NCBI GenBank assembly: GCA_033032865.1
Contig: JAWHQI010000121.1
Span: 62,001-126,000 of the forward strand
Reading direction: 5' to 3'
DNA from: Dactylorhiza incarnata
Taxonomy: Eukaryota > Streptophyta > Magnoliopsida > Asparagales > Orchidaceae
DNA: 64,000 bases
Both the position numbers and the translations under genes were made by a program. Positions 63,225-64,000 of this stretch are shown in pieces. Numbering within the stretch: the first letter of the stretch is position 1; each line of letters begins with the position of its first letter. The notes beneath the pieces are model-generated. The model was not told where the DNA came from and did not search any database. It was given only the letters and a program-made list of their open reading frames with translations.

Positions 63225-64000
63225 TGATGGCGCAAATCTCACACACCGCTATAGGCAGTAGCTCGACTGCGACACAAAATGGCAGTGTACCAATCGTTCA
63301 AGTAATATAAAATGAGGAGTAATCCCCGAGTATCGAATCTCAAAGGAACACAGTAAGATGGAGTTTATTATCGAGGAAGGACTTGAGATTGAAGTCCTAT
63401 CGAGCGGATGGATGCGGAAACGGGGATTTTTAGATTGTGGAAAATAAAGAGAAAATGCTACGACTACTCCTATGCAATGCCGCTATGCAATGCTTCGCTT
63501 GGCGAAATGGAGACTAGGCAGGCCTTGAGCGCGCTGCGTCGCAAGGGCGGATGAACGAGTAGGCAGACAGAATCGAACTATGCAGGCCTTGAGCGCGCTG
63601 CTTCGAAGGCCGAGTGGATTACACGGGCTGCGATGCCATGCTTCGGTAGGTGGATGGATGAGTAGGCTAACAGAGTGAGGGTCGTAAGCAACTCTTCAAC
63701 AAGCACGCCACTAGCAATTGCTAGTGCGGCGACGAACGTGACGGCGGGATGGAGGATGGAATGGGGCGCACCTCAAGCAACTCAAACAACAAACATTTCA
63801 CATAGACATGAAATATATAGAAATACAAACTAGTTTTAAGTGCAACTTCATCTTAATACATAGATCTAACTACGTACACATCAATAAGAGAAGAATAAGG
63901 CAAGAAATCGACCGAATCCGAAGTCTCGTTGTAGATTCACGGTTGAAATCGCCGGGTTGTCAATCCGCGTCCAAGCTCGGTCAGCAACTACGTCCGGGGT
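63225..64000 (-). repeat. partial C-family LTR (second insertion)
   Basis: TGATGGCGCAAATC at 63225 matches the left edge of the element C LTR, and the C LTR text continues with moderate divergence to the window end. The insertion interrupts the last F' unit after AATAC. By analogy the element lies on the minus strand, and this edge is the internal or outer end of an LTR depending on what lies beyond 64000. Confidence 0.85.

Overview
The window is repeat-rich nuclear DNA of a flowering plant. Every coding signal I recognise belongs to LTR retrotransposons of plant lineages. The evidence is Ty1/copia polyproteins in PR-INT-RT-RNaseH order with a tRNA-iMet primer site, and Ty3/gypsy Athila/Tat-type gags with a tRNA-Asp primer site or a dual RNase H. 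I see no host protein gene, rRNA or tRNA gene. I cannot name the species.

Layout: 1-675 is flank. 676-25382 is a complete but decayed copia element A (SIRE-like, minus strand, 5-bp duplication GAGTC). Two younger gypsy elements sit inside it: B (8239-15321, plus, duplication GTTAC) and C (15559-22195, minus, duplication GTGGA). 25388-28720 is non-coding repeat with a probable unassigned LTR and a 155-bp tandem repeat. 28721-33609 is a Tat-type gypsy fragment G (minus) with gag, PR, RT and two RNase H domains but no integrase. 33610-44220 is a tandem LTR-internal-LTR-internal-LTR array of a non-autonomous Athila-like family F (minus). 44221-45823 is a scrambled Tat fragment H with a 142-bp tandem repeat. 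Copia element D begins at 45824 and is split at 51022 by copia element E. E's 3' LTR is not in the window. 60349-63224 is a tandem array of F', a deleted F derivative. A second C-family LTR starts at 63225 and runs off the end.

The most interesting signal cuts across families. A, B, C, D, E, F and G each carry a different cluster of short GC-rich dyad repeats in the LTR. In A, B, C, E and G the cluster lies just upstream of a TATA box. Copia elements A and E repeat the arrangement inside the element: the same family-specific motif and a TATAAATA box precede an extra ORF beyond RNase H. That ORF is antisense in A and sense in E, and the two predicted proteins resemble each other, including basic nuclear-type tails. 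I infer a self-recognition or self-activation module, meaning an element-encoded factor and its binding array. This resembles in logic the anti-silencing factors of some plant DNA transposons. It is a hypothesis.

Most gag-pol frames are broken, often by C-to-T or G-to-A type stops that fit decay of methylated DNA. B and C have nearly identical LTR pairs and are recent. A is clearly older.
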